From Rhabdophis nuchalis (lineage: Eukaryota > Chordata > Lepidosauria > Squamata > Natricidae), in contig CM077648.1 in assembly GCA_039707465.1 (NCBI GenBank), forward strand, positions 20,894,119 to 20,958,118: 64,000 nucleotides of DNA. The letters run 5' to 3'. Under the pieces are notes generated by a model. That model made no database searches, had not been told where the DNA came from, and saw only the letters and a list, made by a program, of their open reading frames with translations. The translations under genes and the position numbers were made by a program. Positions 1 to 11,545 of this stretch are shown piece by piece. Each line of letters starts with the position of its first letter. Position 1 is the first letter of the stretch.

Positions 1-268
1 GTCTACAAGACAAACATTCATTCTTGACCGTATTTGAGATTCCTAGCTGTAATAGACAGCAAACCTAGGGTTGACCCTGGGCACTTCTTTCCGCTAACAG
101 GTGGCCAAGCTAAGTGCCTGAAGGCCTCCTCCCATCACTAATTCATATTAGTGGTCCATGGGATTTAAAATTATGAATTTAGTGGTTCCTGAGGTCTGAA
201 AGGCTAGTGACCCATGATCTAGTTGATTAAGTAGGTATTAAGTACAAAATTAGGCCAGAAATCCGAAG

Positions 269-685
269 GGGGCAGAGTTAGAGTTAAAACGGTAGAAGAG
301 GCTGAGGCCTTTCTTAAGAAACATTCCCCAGTCCTGGAAGACGAAGAAGAGGAAAGGGGAGGGGCCATGGCCCCACCCACTGGCGGGAAAGAGAAAGAAG
401 AAACAATAGCAAAGAGACTCAGATCGCAGAAATGAATAGATATTGAAAACATTACTGTAACCTGTGAAAAGGGATGGCAGGAAAAACAAATGATTGAATG
501 TATGCATGTTAAAATATGATATATGTATCTTTTGCCAATTATTTTCTTTTTTTTAATATTGAATTTCTATGAAGTATCGGAGGTGACCAACATCCTCCAC
601 ATGGAAGGCATTAAAATGTTTATCTATTACCCTATATTACCCCTTTTCCCATATATACTGTAAAAACCAATAAAATTGTTTTAAA
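269..685 (+). mobile_element. Retroposed LINE 3' end (L1-like), with 25-bp target-site duplication
   Basis: A 417-bp insert lies between two copies of a 25-bp direct repeat (244-268 and 686-710, one mismatch) beginning ACAAAATTAGGCCAG. It ends with an AATAAAA signal followed by a short A/T-rich tail, as expected of a retrotranscribed insertion. The first part reads as a short acidic then basic tail (…SPVLEDEEEERGG…, ending …IAKRLRSQK and a stop near 434). A related copy lies at 22181-22602, also with a long target duplication. The long duplications suggest L1-type target-primed insertion, and each copy is 5'-truncated at a different point. The clade is inferred, not proven. Confidence 0.6.
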
Positions 686-735
686 ACAAAATTAGGCCAG
701 AAATCTGAAGTCTATGATTCAAAGTATACCTTCCT

Positions 736-1593
736 TACCATCTATACGCTGATGACACTCAGTTGTATATATCTACCCCAAACCACCCCAACGATGCCGT
801 AGCGGTGATGTGCCAGTGCCTGGAAGCCGTGCGGATCTGGATGGGAAGTAACGGACTCGGGCTCAACCCGACCAAGACCGAGTGGCTGTGGTTTCCGGCT
901 GCCCGATTCAACCAGCTCACTCCATCGCTGGCCATAGGGGGCGAACATCTTGCCCCTGTGGATGGGGCGCGCAATTTGGGTGTCCTCCTGGATGCCCGGC
1001 TGTCCATGGAAGATCAAGTGACAGCCGTGGCCAGGAGGGCGTTTTACCAGGTTCGCCTGGTTCGCCAACTGCGTCCCCTATTGGATCGGGATGCCCTTCG
1101 CACAGTCACTCATGCGCTCGTGACATCCCGACTGGACTATTGTAACTCTCTCTACATGGGGCTCCCCTTGAGGTGCACCCGAAGGCTTCAGCTAGTCCAG
1201 AACGCAGCCGCGCGAGCAATTATGGGAACCGCCAGGTTCAACCATGTAACACCGCTCTTGCGCGAGCTGCACTGGCTACCTGTCGTCTTTCGAGTGCGCT
1301 TCAAGGTGTTAATTATCATCTTTAAAGCGCTCCATGGCTCGGGACCTAGCTACCTGCGGGATCGGATCCTGCCTCATACATCCTCATGGCTGATTCGCTC
1401 CCACAGAGAGGGACTTCTCCGGGTGCCGTCCACTAGACACTGTCAGCGGGTGACACCCAGGGGAAGGGCTATCTCTGTGGCAGGCCCGGCCCTCTGGAAC
1501 GACCTTCCCCCCGATATTAGGACGACCACGGACCTCCGCTCCTTCCGTCTTAAATTAAAAACTCATCTTTTCTGTCTGGCCGGCCTAGGATAG
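736..1593 (+). pseudogene. L2-type reverse transcriptase, C-terminal fragment (open frame)
   Basis: About 285 codons are open without a stop, from the YADD catalytic box (codons at 745-756) to the natural stop. After YADD come the hallmark blocks: [69 protein letters not shown] and the terminal LKTHLF. These are the thumb and C-terminal blocks of vertebrate L2/CR1 polymerases. The endonuclease, fingers and most of the palm are missing, so it cannot be active. An unbroken frame this long in dead DNA suggests a fairly recent insertion. There is no sign of a promoter or start of its own. Confidence 0.88.
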
Positions 1594-1769
1594 TCTCTCT
1601 GTCTTTGGGGTTTGACTGGGTAGTTTTAGTATAGTTCAGTTTTAATGGGAAATTTTAGCGCAGGTTAGGTTTAATTTGTTTTTAAGAAATGTTTGTATGT
1701 ATTTATTGTTTTTATTCTACCTGTGCACCGCCCCGAGTCCCTATGGGGAGAGGGAGCAGTTTATAAGTA

Positions 1770-1772
<3 letters not shown>
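736..1772 (+). mobile_element. 5'-truncated L2-type (CR1 superfamily) LINE
   Basis: The element starts abruptly within the reverse-transcriptase domain at the [11 protein letters not shown] motif. It runs through the C-terminal domain to a stop at 1591-1593 and a 3' UTR. The UTR ends in a small GC hairpin (about 1727-1757, CACCGCCCCGAGTCC then GGGGAGAGGGAGCAG), which recurs at the ends of the copies at 11934, 16003, 47051 and 60343. An ATA microsatellite tail follows. A start inside the domain with the 3' end kept is the usual result of incomplete target-primed reverse transcription. Confidence 0.9.
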
Positions 1773-1944
<172 letters not shown>

Positions 1945-2474
1945 CTGAGGCTGCAACGGCTGGGCCTCTTCACTCTAGAACGACGGCGCCGAGAGGTGAC
2001 TTGATTGAAGTCTATAAAATCATGCATGGTATGGACAAAGTAGAAAAGGAAAAACTGTTTTCCCTATCGCACAACACTAGAACTAGGGGGCACTCCATGA
2101 AACATTTGGAAGCTAGACCTCAAACAAATAAGAGGAAGTACTTTTTCACCCAGAGGATCACTGGTCTATGGAACTCCCTGCCAGAAGAAGTGGTGACAGC
2201 TGTCAGCCTCGACACCTTTAAGAAAGGATTAGACGAGTTCATGGAGAACAAGGGTATCAATGGCTATCATGATGGATGCCTAAGGACACCCTCCGGGTTG
2301 GAGAGATAGGCAGGATATTTCTCAATGCCATTTGCAGGGAATCATAAGCAGGTGAAGACATCTGCTTGGGAAGACCCTGAAGCAAATGGTGAGCCACTGT
2401 GTGAGACACAATGCTGGACCAGATGGACTGTGGCCTGTTCCAGCAAGGCTATTCTTATGTTCTTATGTTCTTAA
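1945..2474 (+). mobile_element. CR1 LINE 3' end
   Basis: This encodes the C-terminal block of CR1 ORF2. It reads RLGLFTLERRR, is frameshifted at about 1985-1995, then continues as GDLIEVYKIMHGMDKV, TRGHSM, KYFFTQRITGLWNSLPEEVV and FKKGLDEFME, to a stop at about 2307. The 3' UTR ends in the direct octamer repeat TTCTTATG (2452-2474), matching the short tandem repeats that terminate CR1 elements. It is 5'-truncated at the microsatellite. The frameshift makes it non-functional. Confidence 0.85.
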
Positions 2475-2479
2475 AGTAA

Positions 2480-3360
2480 ATTTCAAGATGTACCAAATGC
2501 ATTTGTTAATGGAAATTATTACAAATATCAGGTTACCTCTAGAATTTAAGAACACAGAAAAAAAAACGACTGTATAAGAGATATCTTTCATTTTCAGGAG
2601 GTTGCTACTTCAGTCGCAAATTCAAATGAACTCCAAGATAGAATGTGTTCAATTTAAGTTCTGCAAATCCACAACTCATCTCCTTCTAAAACCTTTTGAT
2701 GTGAAACTCAGAACGAACAAATTGTGCTCCATCCATAGGACTGAATACATGAAAATATATGACCCGGCCACATATGTCACAATGTTCAGCTATTCAATAC
2801 CCCTCTGTAAAGGAGAGCTGCTGCAATGAATCCAAAGTCTTTAACAACGATGAGCTATTATTGTAGAAAGATGAAACAAATGATTATGAGAGCAGAAATG
2901 TTTCTTGCCATAATGAATTAACTATAATTTTACTTGCAACATTGCCATTTTACTTTTATCGCTCTTGGTAGCTGGAAAAGCCTTGCTGTGTGAATCTGTG
3001 CCAGCTACACTTCAAAAAAAAAGGGGGAGGGGAGTAGAAATATTGCTCACTTGTGTTACTTTTTGAATATTTTAAAAACACAATCACTTTGAACTAGTGA
3101 TTTCAAAAGATAAGTGTTATTTTTATTATTCTCCTGCCTCACATAATGAATAATTGAAATAATAGCACTTAGTTTTAGAGTGTTTCAGAAATGTGAAGCC
3201 TCTCACCTGGAAGAAACAGAACTGTGGAGATAGTGACTTAGATAAATTATCTCATTCAGATTCATTGGTTTCAAATTTCAAATTTAGTTTGGAGAACAAA
3301 ATTTTGGAGAAATTTTCATGTGTAGAATATGGACATTTTTGGCTTGAATAAGTCAAAAAT
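2480..3360. other. AT-rich non-coding stretch
   Basis: Open frames here are short and lack recognisable motifs. I see no splice-flanked exon, SINE head or terminal inverted repeat. It is probably old unique DNA between LINE fragments. Confidence 0.6.
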
Positions 3361-5466
3361 GGCATCGAACCCCTGTCATGGTCAGATCACTCTCTCCTTC
3401 GGCTTGACTTCCCAAATGCTACACCCCACTGTGGGGAGGCGGAACCAGAGATACCAAGATGGTTCCGCCCCAGGCGCCTGATGGACCCAGAGAGGTTCCA
3501 GACAGAGCTTGGGCCACTACATGTGACCCTGACCCACGACTCGACTGAGGACCTAGTGGCCACATGGAATAGTGTGGCCATGGGGGCCTTGGACCGGGTT
3601 GCGCCCTTGCGGCCTCTCATGTGGCGCCGATCCACCCTGGCCCCTTGGTTTTCCGAGGAGCTGAGGGTGATGAAGCGCTGTAAGAGACACCTAGAGAACA
3701 TTTGGAGGTCCACACAGTCCGAATCTGATCGAACACGGGCAAGGTCCCATTTGAGGATCTACCTAGTGGCGATAAAAGTGGCGAAACGTAACTACCTCGC
3801 CACTCTTATCGCATCCACAGGTAACCGCCCTGCCGCCCTGTTTAGAGTAACCCACTCCCTCCTTCAATAGAGGCCGCAGGAAGCTCCTTTGCAGGGCAGA
3901 GCAGAGGAATTATCTGCAGGATGAAATCACTCAGATCCGGGACAAGCTGGCCTCCAACGAGATTAGCCTAGGCAGACCGTCCAAGGCAGGTCTTGAGACC
4001 GTATTATGGGAAGAGTTCGACCTTGTTACTTCAGATGACATGGACAGGTTGCCGAGGCAACTGAATGCTACCACATGTTTATTGGACCCATGTCCCTCCT
4101 GGCTTGTACTGGCCTCCTGGGAGGTTACACGAGGCTGGCTCCAGGAAATAGTGAACGCTTCTTTGAGTGAGAGGTTCTTGCCGGCCACCTTGAAAGAGGC
4201 GGTGATGAGACCCCTCCTCAAGAAGCCTTCCCTGGACCCAGCGTTGTTACTAAATTATCATCCGGTCTCCAACCTTCACTTTCTTGCGAAGGTTGTTGAG
4301 AGTGTGGTGGCACAGCAGTTCCCCTGGCACCTGGAGGAAACTGTCTATCTAGACCCACGGCAGTCCGGCTTCCGACCTGGGCATAGCACAGAGATGGCAT
4401 TTGTCGCGTTGGTCGATGATCTCTGGAGGGCCTGAGATAGAGGTTGCTCCTCTATCCTGGTCCTATTAGATCTCTCAGCAGCTTTTGATACCATCGACCA
4501 TGGTATCCTATTGCACCGACTGGAGGGCTGGGGTTGGGAGGCACCGTGTTGCAGTGGTTCTCCTCCTACCTCTCCGGTCGGTCGCAATTCGTGTTGACAG
4601 GAGGGCAGAGGTCGACATCGAGGCCCCTCACGTGTGGGGTGCCCCAAGGGTCGGTCCTCTTTCCACTCCTGTTCAGCACCTATATGAAGCCGCTGGGCGA
4701 GATCATCCGTGGTTTTGGGGTAGAGTACCATCTGTATGCTGATGATACTCAGCTGTACATCTACCCCTAACCACCCCAACGATGCCATTGAAGTGATGTC
4801 CCGGGGTTTGGATGCCGTGCCGGTCTGGATGGGGAGTAATAAACTTTGACTCAACCCATCCAAGACCGAGTGGCTGTGGTTTCCAACGTCCCGGTATAGC
4901 CAGTTGACTCCATTACTGGTCATCGGGGGCGAGTCATTAGCCCCCATGGAAAGGGCTCGCAACTTAGGCATCCTCCTGGACTCACGGCTATCCATGGATG
5001 ACCATGTGACGGCTGTGGCAAGGGGGGCTTTTTACCAGGTTCGCCTGGTACGCCAGTTGCGCCCCTTTCTCGACCGGGACGCCCTCCGCACTGTCACTCA
5101 AGCACTCGTTACGTCCCGCCTAGACTGCTGCAATGCTCTCTACATGGGGCTCCCCTTGAGGTGCACCCGGAGGCTCCAGTTGGTACAGAATGTGGCCACG
5201 CGGGGGATCTTGGGAGCCTCATGGCATTCCCATGTAACACCTCTCCTGCACGAGCTGCACTGGCTACCGGTGGCTTTCCGGGTGCGCTTCAAGGTATTGG
5301 TAACCATCTTTAAAATGCTCCATGGCATGGGGCCTAGCTATTTGTGGGACCGCCTCCTACCACACACCTCCCTTCGGCCGATCTGCTCCGACAGGGAGGG
5401 CCTTCTCAGGGTGCCGTCTGCCGGGCAATGCCGGCTGGCGGTTGCCAGGGGAAGGGCCTTCTCTGA
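3361..5466 (+). pseudogene. Decayed L2-type LINE ORF2 (endonuclease end to reverse transcriptase)
   Basis: The fragment opens in the endonuclease C-terminus with the APE-type signature WSDHSL (3379-3396). A linker follows in the frame 3481-3870 (FRPRRLMDPERF…WFSEELR). The reverse transcriptase then starts with RPLLKKPSLDP…LNYHPVSNLHFLAKVVE (about 4207-4310), [35 protein letters not shown] and the YADDTQLY catalytic box (4735-4758), and continues to the C-terminal blocks up to RGRAF. It is broken by at least a frameshift near 3868, a stop at about 4433, a frameshift near 4527 and stops near 4768 and 4847. At 5466 homology stops abruptly, before the [14 protein letters not shown] block seen in the other copies, so the 3' end is missing. 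Confidence 0.88.
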
Positions 5467-5722
5467 ATGTTGTGTGAAAATTTGGAAGCGATCGGTGCAG
5501 TACTTTCGGAGATTACCAGTTTTGAACAAACTCTTGTTACATTTTTATTTATATAGATAGATGAGCAGTAGCAATTACTTGCAACATTGGAAGAGCTCAC
5601 AGCCCTACACAATACTGAACTGAAAACCATATCCTGTGATCAAAGAGCCCCTTCTGACTATGATTGCCACAATTATACCAGGATTTCCTTCATTTTGAGG
5701 TAGAAAATGCACAATTCTTAGA

Positions 5723-5723
<1 letters not shown>
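5467..5723. other. Unassigned sequence replacing the LINE 3' end
   Basis: Immediately after the broken LINE the sequence reads AATGTTGTGTGAAAATTTGG and continues with no match to the L2 3' end seen in the other copies. It could be another mobile element inserted here or a deletion junction. I cannot assign it. Confidence 0.4.
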
Positions 5724-5774
<51 letters not shown>

Positions 5775-5834
5775 AGGAAGGAAGGAAGGAAGGAAGGAAG
5801 GAAGGAAGGAAGGAAGGAAGGAAGGAAGGAAGGG
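5724..5834. repeat. (GGCA)n/(GGAA)n microsatellite
   Basis: About 12 GGCA tetramers run directly into about 15 GGAA tetramers. The purine-rich strand is the plus strand. Adjoining tracts that differ by one base suggest replication slippage with a spreading point change. Confidence 0.98.
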
Positions 5835-6055
5835 ATCTTCCCTTCATACACACACACAAAATCAGAAGAAAAGGAATGTTCTGTTCCATCAGATGCATGA
5901 TGCGAATCTGCCTACTCAACATAGTTGTCTCAAAAGAATTAGATTTTTCCATCTTTCCAGGGATAGGCCATTAAAATATATGCCTACTCTGTTGATCCTG
6001 TGAGAGAGAGGAAGAAGAAAGAGGAATTTCAGCAATTTCTTACTATTTTAGTAGA

Positions 6056-6126
6056 AGGTATAGATAGATGATAGATAGATGGATGGATGGATGGATGGAT
6101 GGATGGATGGATGGATGGATGGATGG

Positions 6127-6216
<90 letters not shown>

Positions 6217-6405
6217 TGGTTAGACCGACAGTCAGATGGATGGATGGATAGATGATAGATGGATGGATGGATGGACGAATAAATGGATAGATTTATAGAT
6301 GGATAGATGATGGATAGATGGGGGAGACACAGGCAGACAGATAGACAGATAGACTGACAGACAGACAGACTGGCAGACAGACAAGCAGACAGACCATAGT
6401 AGTGT
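6056..6405. repeat. Bkm-like GATA/GGAT/GACA simple-repeat tract
   Basis: About 350 bp of tetramers: GATA, then about 13 GGAT units, then a pure GATA run (about 6126-6215), mixed GGAT/GATA, and finally GACA/GGCA units (about 6327-6395). The combination of GATA and GACA is the composition of the snake Bkm satellite, which is known to be enriched on snake sex chromosomes. This single tract does not show sex linkage. Confidence 0.9.
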
Positions 6406-7968
6406 GTATCATAAAACTTTCCTAAGATTTATAGAAGATATTTCCCATAACATAATGTTAGCAGATCGTACATTTACCTAAAGGCAACATCTGTGCTTGT
6501 ATCGAGAGAGGGTGGAGTGGTAGAGGAGTCAAATCACCCTGACATTTATTCTGCAATATGTCTGGTTTAAAGAAAAGCATCATCATGCCTTGAGGGTTAG
6601 TACAGTTCAGCATGAGAATATAAACATGGTACCTATTTCAATAGGCCTTTGTCCTTAGAAAAGCAATTTCAGTCTCATTTTCAGGCTTCCTGGCTTTTAT
6701 CTAGCTCTTCGCATTCTCAATAGCATCCTGATCAATAGAAGAATGTCTAACATATTTTAACCTTTTCTGCGCTCTCTTACTATGTTCCCTAATAATGTAC
6801 TGTATTTGTGTCTTTGTAAGCACAAGAGAAGTGGGATCCATAAAACATTTTTTCTTTAAAAATAAAAGGGCAGCAGTGTTTCCCAGTGATGTTTAATAGA
6901 TATAATTGTGCTATATCTCTAAGCAACAGGAGGTGAAGAAACTAGGATAAAAGAGTTCATACCACTAATATTTGAAATTGGTCACGTCATAGGTCCAATC
7001 TAGTAGTTTATGTTTTCCAGAGATGCAATCGACAAAGGTCTCAAGAAGGGCCACATTTTAATAAGTCAGTCTGTATACTAGGAAGTTGGAAGTTGCTGCC
7101 GCTACCACTGCATTGTTGCCCTGCCCTGGACATTTCCTTAGGTAAGGCAATGTCTCTGAAATGATGACTAAATGGGGCATGAGTTTTCTAAGTATAATAC
7201 CTCTATGGAAACCTTGTAAAACCACATGAAACATGCATAAAATGGGGTGCTTCAGTCTCATCATCATGACTCTCTTGATTTTTCTTTCTTTCAGCCATGT
7301 CCTGTGGACACCCCCAGATGGGTCACTGAAACCTTTGAATCCCCTCTAGTTATGAGTTTTCCAACAGCAAGTTGCTATTTGGTTTGTAGGGCGGAGCATA
7401 CAGCATGTGTGTAGCTCAGTAAGATTTTAGAAACACTGAAAGCAGCAGGTCTTTCATTCAGAAATCTTCTGAGAAGCACATTTCCCGTTCTTTGACCAGG
7501 CTACTAAATGAGGCATGCTGTATAATTACTGAATTATCCTTCTCCAGCAAGGAAAGGAAACCCTCAACGCCAGGCGTTTGTTATTATACATTTTTTGCCC
7601 CCATTAGCAAGACAAGGTGTGTCTAATAGGCTGATAAATGGCCTACTGCAGCTGTCCGTGCTAAATGGCACTTAATGTACCATTCTGAAGTTCAGGAAAT
7701 CAGGAGTAGGTGGAGAGCCATTGGATAGCCATTTGCTCAGTGGCAAAACTTATAATCAAGGAAATTGATAGCGAAGTTTCAGTTCCATGACAGACCTTAT
7801 CACAAAATGTGTGGTTATACAATTGAGTAGAGTATGCAGCAGCCCCAAGAGCAATATCCTTATATTCCTTAATCTTATTGCCTTTTAAAAACTTTAATAA
7901 GCAAAAGGATTTGGGATTCTGCTTTATTCTGAACTTGAATAAGCTGAATGCTTTATAAAAGAAGAGTA
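6406..7968. other. AT-rich non-coding stretch
   Basis: No open frame here shows a recognisable domain. I see no SINE, TIR element or tandem repeat. It is probably unique or very old repeat-derived DNA. Confidence 0.6.
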
Positions 7969-7970
7969 TA

Positions 7971-8357
7971 CCAAATTTTTCAGAGTATAAGACACACCGG
8001 AGTATAAGACGCACCAAGGTTTTGAAGAGGCAAATTTAAAAAAAAATGATTTTGCATTCTGCAGACCTCCCAAAAGCAGGCCATTTTTTAAAAAAGAGGC
8101 ATGAATAGGCTTTAGGAGGCTTGTAGAGTGCTGGGGGGGGGAGAACTGAGTAAAAACCAGCCTGTTTTTCACTCATTTCTGCCCTCCCCAGTCCCAGGAG
8201 CACTCTGCAAGGCTCCTACAGGCACTGCATGGCCATTTTGGTGAAGGGGGCGGGGTTTTGGGAGGCACAAAGTGCTACATTCAGTGCATAAAACGCACCC
8301 TAATTTTCAGCCTCTTTTTGAGGGAAAAAGGTGTGTCTTATACTCTGAAAAATACGG
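7971..8357. mobile_element. MITE with CCGTATTTTTC-type termini, TA target
   Basis: The ends are imperfect inverted repeats: CCAAATTTTTCAGAGTATAA at the left and, read on the minus strand, CCGTATTTTTCAGAGTATAA at the right. Both are flanked by TA. The inner part repeats the 'ATAAGACGCACC' motif near both ends and has no coding capacity. Related copies occur at 10773, 58457, 61211 and 61797. The TA duplication fits Tc1/mariner-like target choice, but the superfamily is not certain. Confidence 0.75.
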
Positions 8358-8553
8358 TAATTAACTTTAAAAGACTGTGGTAATTTTCTATGGAAATATT
8401 TGCCCATTAAAAAAAAAAAACCAGCTAAAACAGAAATAAATATTTATCCTTGATTATAATTCTACTTAATAATATTATCAATAGATTTTGAAAAACAAAA
8501 TGCAAATAAAAGTAGCCACTATCTACATTAATAATATTAATAGCAATTATTTA

Positions 8554-8705
8554 CCATGTTTCCCTAAAAATAAGACAGGGTCTTATTTTCCTTTGACCCC
8601 TGAAATAAGCACTTAGCCTTATTTTCGGGGAAGTCTTATTATTATTGTGGTGCAGGAGGCAGTGAGCGTGGTTACTGCATTCTAGCCACTGCATCACTGT
8701 GTCTC
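8554..8705. mobile_element. Fragment of a second TA-target MITE family (CCGTGTTTCCC termini)
   Basis: After a TA at 8552-8553 the end reads CCATGTTTCCCTAAAAATAA, followed by GACAGGGTCTTATTTTC. This matches, in opposite orientation, the complete copy at 25833-26068. Similarity fades near 8705, so the other terminus is lost. Confidence 0.65.
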
Positions 8706-9922
8706 TTTCTGCCCTTATTGGGTAGGTTTAAACATCACAAAATAGTGAAAGCATTTGGTTTTCCTTTTTCAACCTGAGAACTACACTTGGCCTTGAACTA
8801 GACTTCTATGGGACACTCTCCAAAAAAGGGGCAAGCCAAGGCAAAATCTAAATTAATTCATTTTTGTTTAATGTCTATGTAATTAAAATTAAATGAAATG
8901 CATGAGATACGCCTAATACAACAACTCTCTAGGTATTTAATAATGGTTTGTCTTCTGCCATGCTAAGAACTATAATTCTGTTGTAATTTTTTGAGGAGTT
9001 CCATGGAGTGGATCCTAAACTTTGAGGAGCCAAAACTGAAATGGACCCTCAGGTTGTGCATCCCTAGAAAAATGAAGAACCTGGAAAGTGAAGGGATGAA
9101 ATGGAAAAGATGGAAACTGAATTCAGTTATGAATTCAGTTATGAATTAACTGAATGGTTAATACTATTTAGCACAGGGTACTAAATGATTTTGGATGGGA
9201 AAGTTGCTACAAATTATGTAGAGGAAGATTTTATGATACTATGACAAAAAAACCATTTGATTAATAAAAAAGTTAAAAATGAATGTAGCAAATAGAATTA
9301 CACCTCAATAGAATTAACCAATTATTACTCGCCAAAAGAGATTCCCAGCTGTTTACAACAGTATTTTAAAGGCAATGGTGTCTAGGCCAGTTGTTGCAGC
9401 ACACCTTATGAGAAATAAAACCATTATGTTACCCCCAAAATATTTCTACTTTTGCTAAAGATTGTCTTGTTGTCTCTTACTGTTTCTCATTTACCCTCTC
9501 TCGCATGCTACATTTAACACACCTTCAAAATAAAAGTATACCAAAGAAGTAACCAAGAGGACTATGATGCGGCATAAAATTTCTTCATTTCTGGTTAAAT
9601 TAAAGCTGCATGGATTAACAGGCTTGTTTATTTTGTGTTCTGCTTTGTATCAGTATAGATGGCACTGTACACTATAGATAGGAAATCAGATGAACGATCT
9701 TTAAGAGTTTTACAGCACAGGGGAAATGGATAGAATGAATGAGACATTAGCAGTAGGAGAAGTACTTCTTTGGCAATATAGGAACCAACTGAAAGTGTGC
9801 ACAGATTGCACAGTCAAGAGAGATGTTAGTTAATTTGGAACCAGCCTTCCAAATTGCATAATAAAATAAAATGAAATATATAACTTGTTTTATCTTAAAA
9901 TGGTTTTTTTTAATGGAAAAAA
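8706..9922. other. AT-rich non-coding stretch
   Basis: There is no motif-bearing open frame or identifiable repeat, apart from a small local duplication of ATTCAGTTATGA (about 9121-9145). Confidence 0.55.
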
Positions 9923-10166
9923 ACAGCAATAGCAACAGCACTTAGACTTATATACCTATATTCATAATGCTTTTGCGGTTCTCTCTAAGTGGTTTACAGA
10001 GCCAGCCTATTGCCCCAAACAATCTGGGTCCTCATTTTACCCACCTCGGAAGGATGGAAGGCTGAGTCAACCTTGAGCCGGTGAGATTTGAACTGCCGAA
10101 CTGCAGCTAGTAGTCAGCTGAAGTAGCCTGCAGTACTGCACTCTAGCCACTGTGCCACCTTGGCTC
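9923..10166 (-). mobile_element. tRNA-derived SINE with TTGCTA tail (copy 1)
   Basis: On the minus strand the element begins GAGCCAAGGTGGCACAGTGG with an A-box-like TGGCTAGAGTGC and a B-box-like GGCAGTTCAAATCTC. It continues through the body with GGTAAAATGAGGACCCAGA and ends in an (A/T)TTGCTATTGC-type tail. Homologous copies are at 14620 (3' half) and 49690 (complete). A B-box change from GGTTCGAATCC and the lack of a tRNA fold rule out a working tRNA gene. Confidence 0.82.
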
Positions 10167-10770
10167 AGAATCACAGTGTCAGGGGCTTATTAAGAAGAGC
10201 CAGACCTCTTTCCCTCCCTCCCTCTTTCCCTTTCTCTCGCTGTCTCCATTATGGAACAACCTTTGACCCATTAACATTAGACTTCTCATTGACTATTTTA
10301 GTCCCAGAAATGGAAAAGGTAGAGAGAGAAGTTTCAACTAGATCTGGATATTGCCCTAGATGAAGGGAAAAAGAATAAAACAAATTTGCTCTACCATTGG
10401 TTGAAGCAAATCCGGAAGAAGTAGAGAAATCTCTTGGCTGGGATGCTATATATCCCTAACAAAATGAAACATACAATGCTTTCATTTTTAATGAGACAGC
10501 AGGGAGCTAAAAGAGGACAGCATGCATATGTATCTGTGCTAAGGACAGTGGCAGATTCTTGTAATTTTGGAGAGATTAATGACTCTTTCATTGGGGACTA
10601 TTACATGCAGCTGATTTAACATTTCATCGCTGCCTGGAAGGTGGTACAGCAATAGATTTTTATCAAGACTATGTTAGCCGATCAATAGGCTGGATGGGTA
10701 AGGATAACTTGTAAAGGACCAGGGAGAGTCCCACCATAAACGTTTTGGGGTCAGGGCATTTAGAATGCAT
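10167..10770. other. Non-coding stretch with a short CT-rich tract
   Basis: Apart from a pyrimidine-rich run (about 10188-10240) I see no repeat ends or coding motifs. Confidence 0.5.
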
Positions 10771-10772
10771 TA

Positions 10773-11217
10773 CCATATTTTTCAGACTATAAGATGCATG
10801 GGTATATAAGACGCACTAAGATTTCGAAGGGGTAAGTAAGAAAAAAAAGTTTTTGCCTTGTCTCAGCAGCACTCTGCAGGCTTCAGCAGGGCTGGGAAAA
10901 GGCAAAAGTGTCCCTGTTTTTGTGAAAAATGGGCAAAAAATGGGCAGTTTTTCACAAAAACAGGCTTTTTTGCCTTCCCTCAGCTTCCAGCTGCACTCTG
11001 CAGGCTTCAGCAAGGCTGCTGGTGGCTGAGGGAAGGCAAAAAACCTCCATTTTTGCAAAAAACAGCCCATTTTTCACCCTTTTTTTGTTGCAAAAATGGG
11101 ATGCAGGGGCAGGGCTTCGGGAGGCCAAAAATGACTGTATTCGGTGTATAAGACACACCAACATTTCCACACTCTTTTAGGAGGGGGAAGGTGCATCTTA
11201 TACTCCAAAAAATATGG
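10773..11217. mobile_element. MITE with CCGTATTTTTC-type termini, TA target
   Basis: It is bounded by TA on both sides. The left end is CCATATTTTTCAGACTATAA and the right end, on the minus strand, is CCATATTTTTTGGAGTATAA. The interior has internally repeated GCAGGCTTCAGCA and TTTTTGCAAAAA-like segments and no coding capacity. It is a longer relative of the copy at 7971 and close to the partial copy at 61797. Confidence 0.78.
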
Positions 11218-11545
11218 TACTTATATTATGGAAAGCAACATAAAAAGTCAAATGATAGAAGTCTGTTCTGGTAAGTTTAGCAAGCCCTATAAGTTAGACC
11301 CTATAAGTTAGACCAGACTAAGAAACAGATCTTGTGTGGACTTAAAACTACAGTACTTTTCTTAGAACAAATATAATAATATCTTGTAAGTCTGAATGTT
11401 CTTCCTTTCCTTCCTCTTTTATCTTCACGTGAATTGGGTAGGGGCTGATTGGGGTATTTTCATAAGCCACTTTCTTGGTGTGGGCTCGAGTTTCATTTGT
11501 CTATTGATTGTCTTGAGAGAGCAGAGAGTTGGTTTTTGACAGAAA

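Noticed and set aside
5605..5952. QAGR / LPSF repeat open frames
   Set aside because: Translation of the GGCA/GGAA microsatellite.
10816..11180. Overlapping frames rich in Phe, Cys and Lys
   Set aside because: Several frames on both strands are open at the same time in a MITE with internal repeats. They are not coding.
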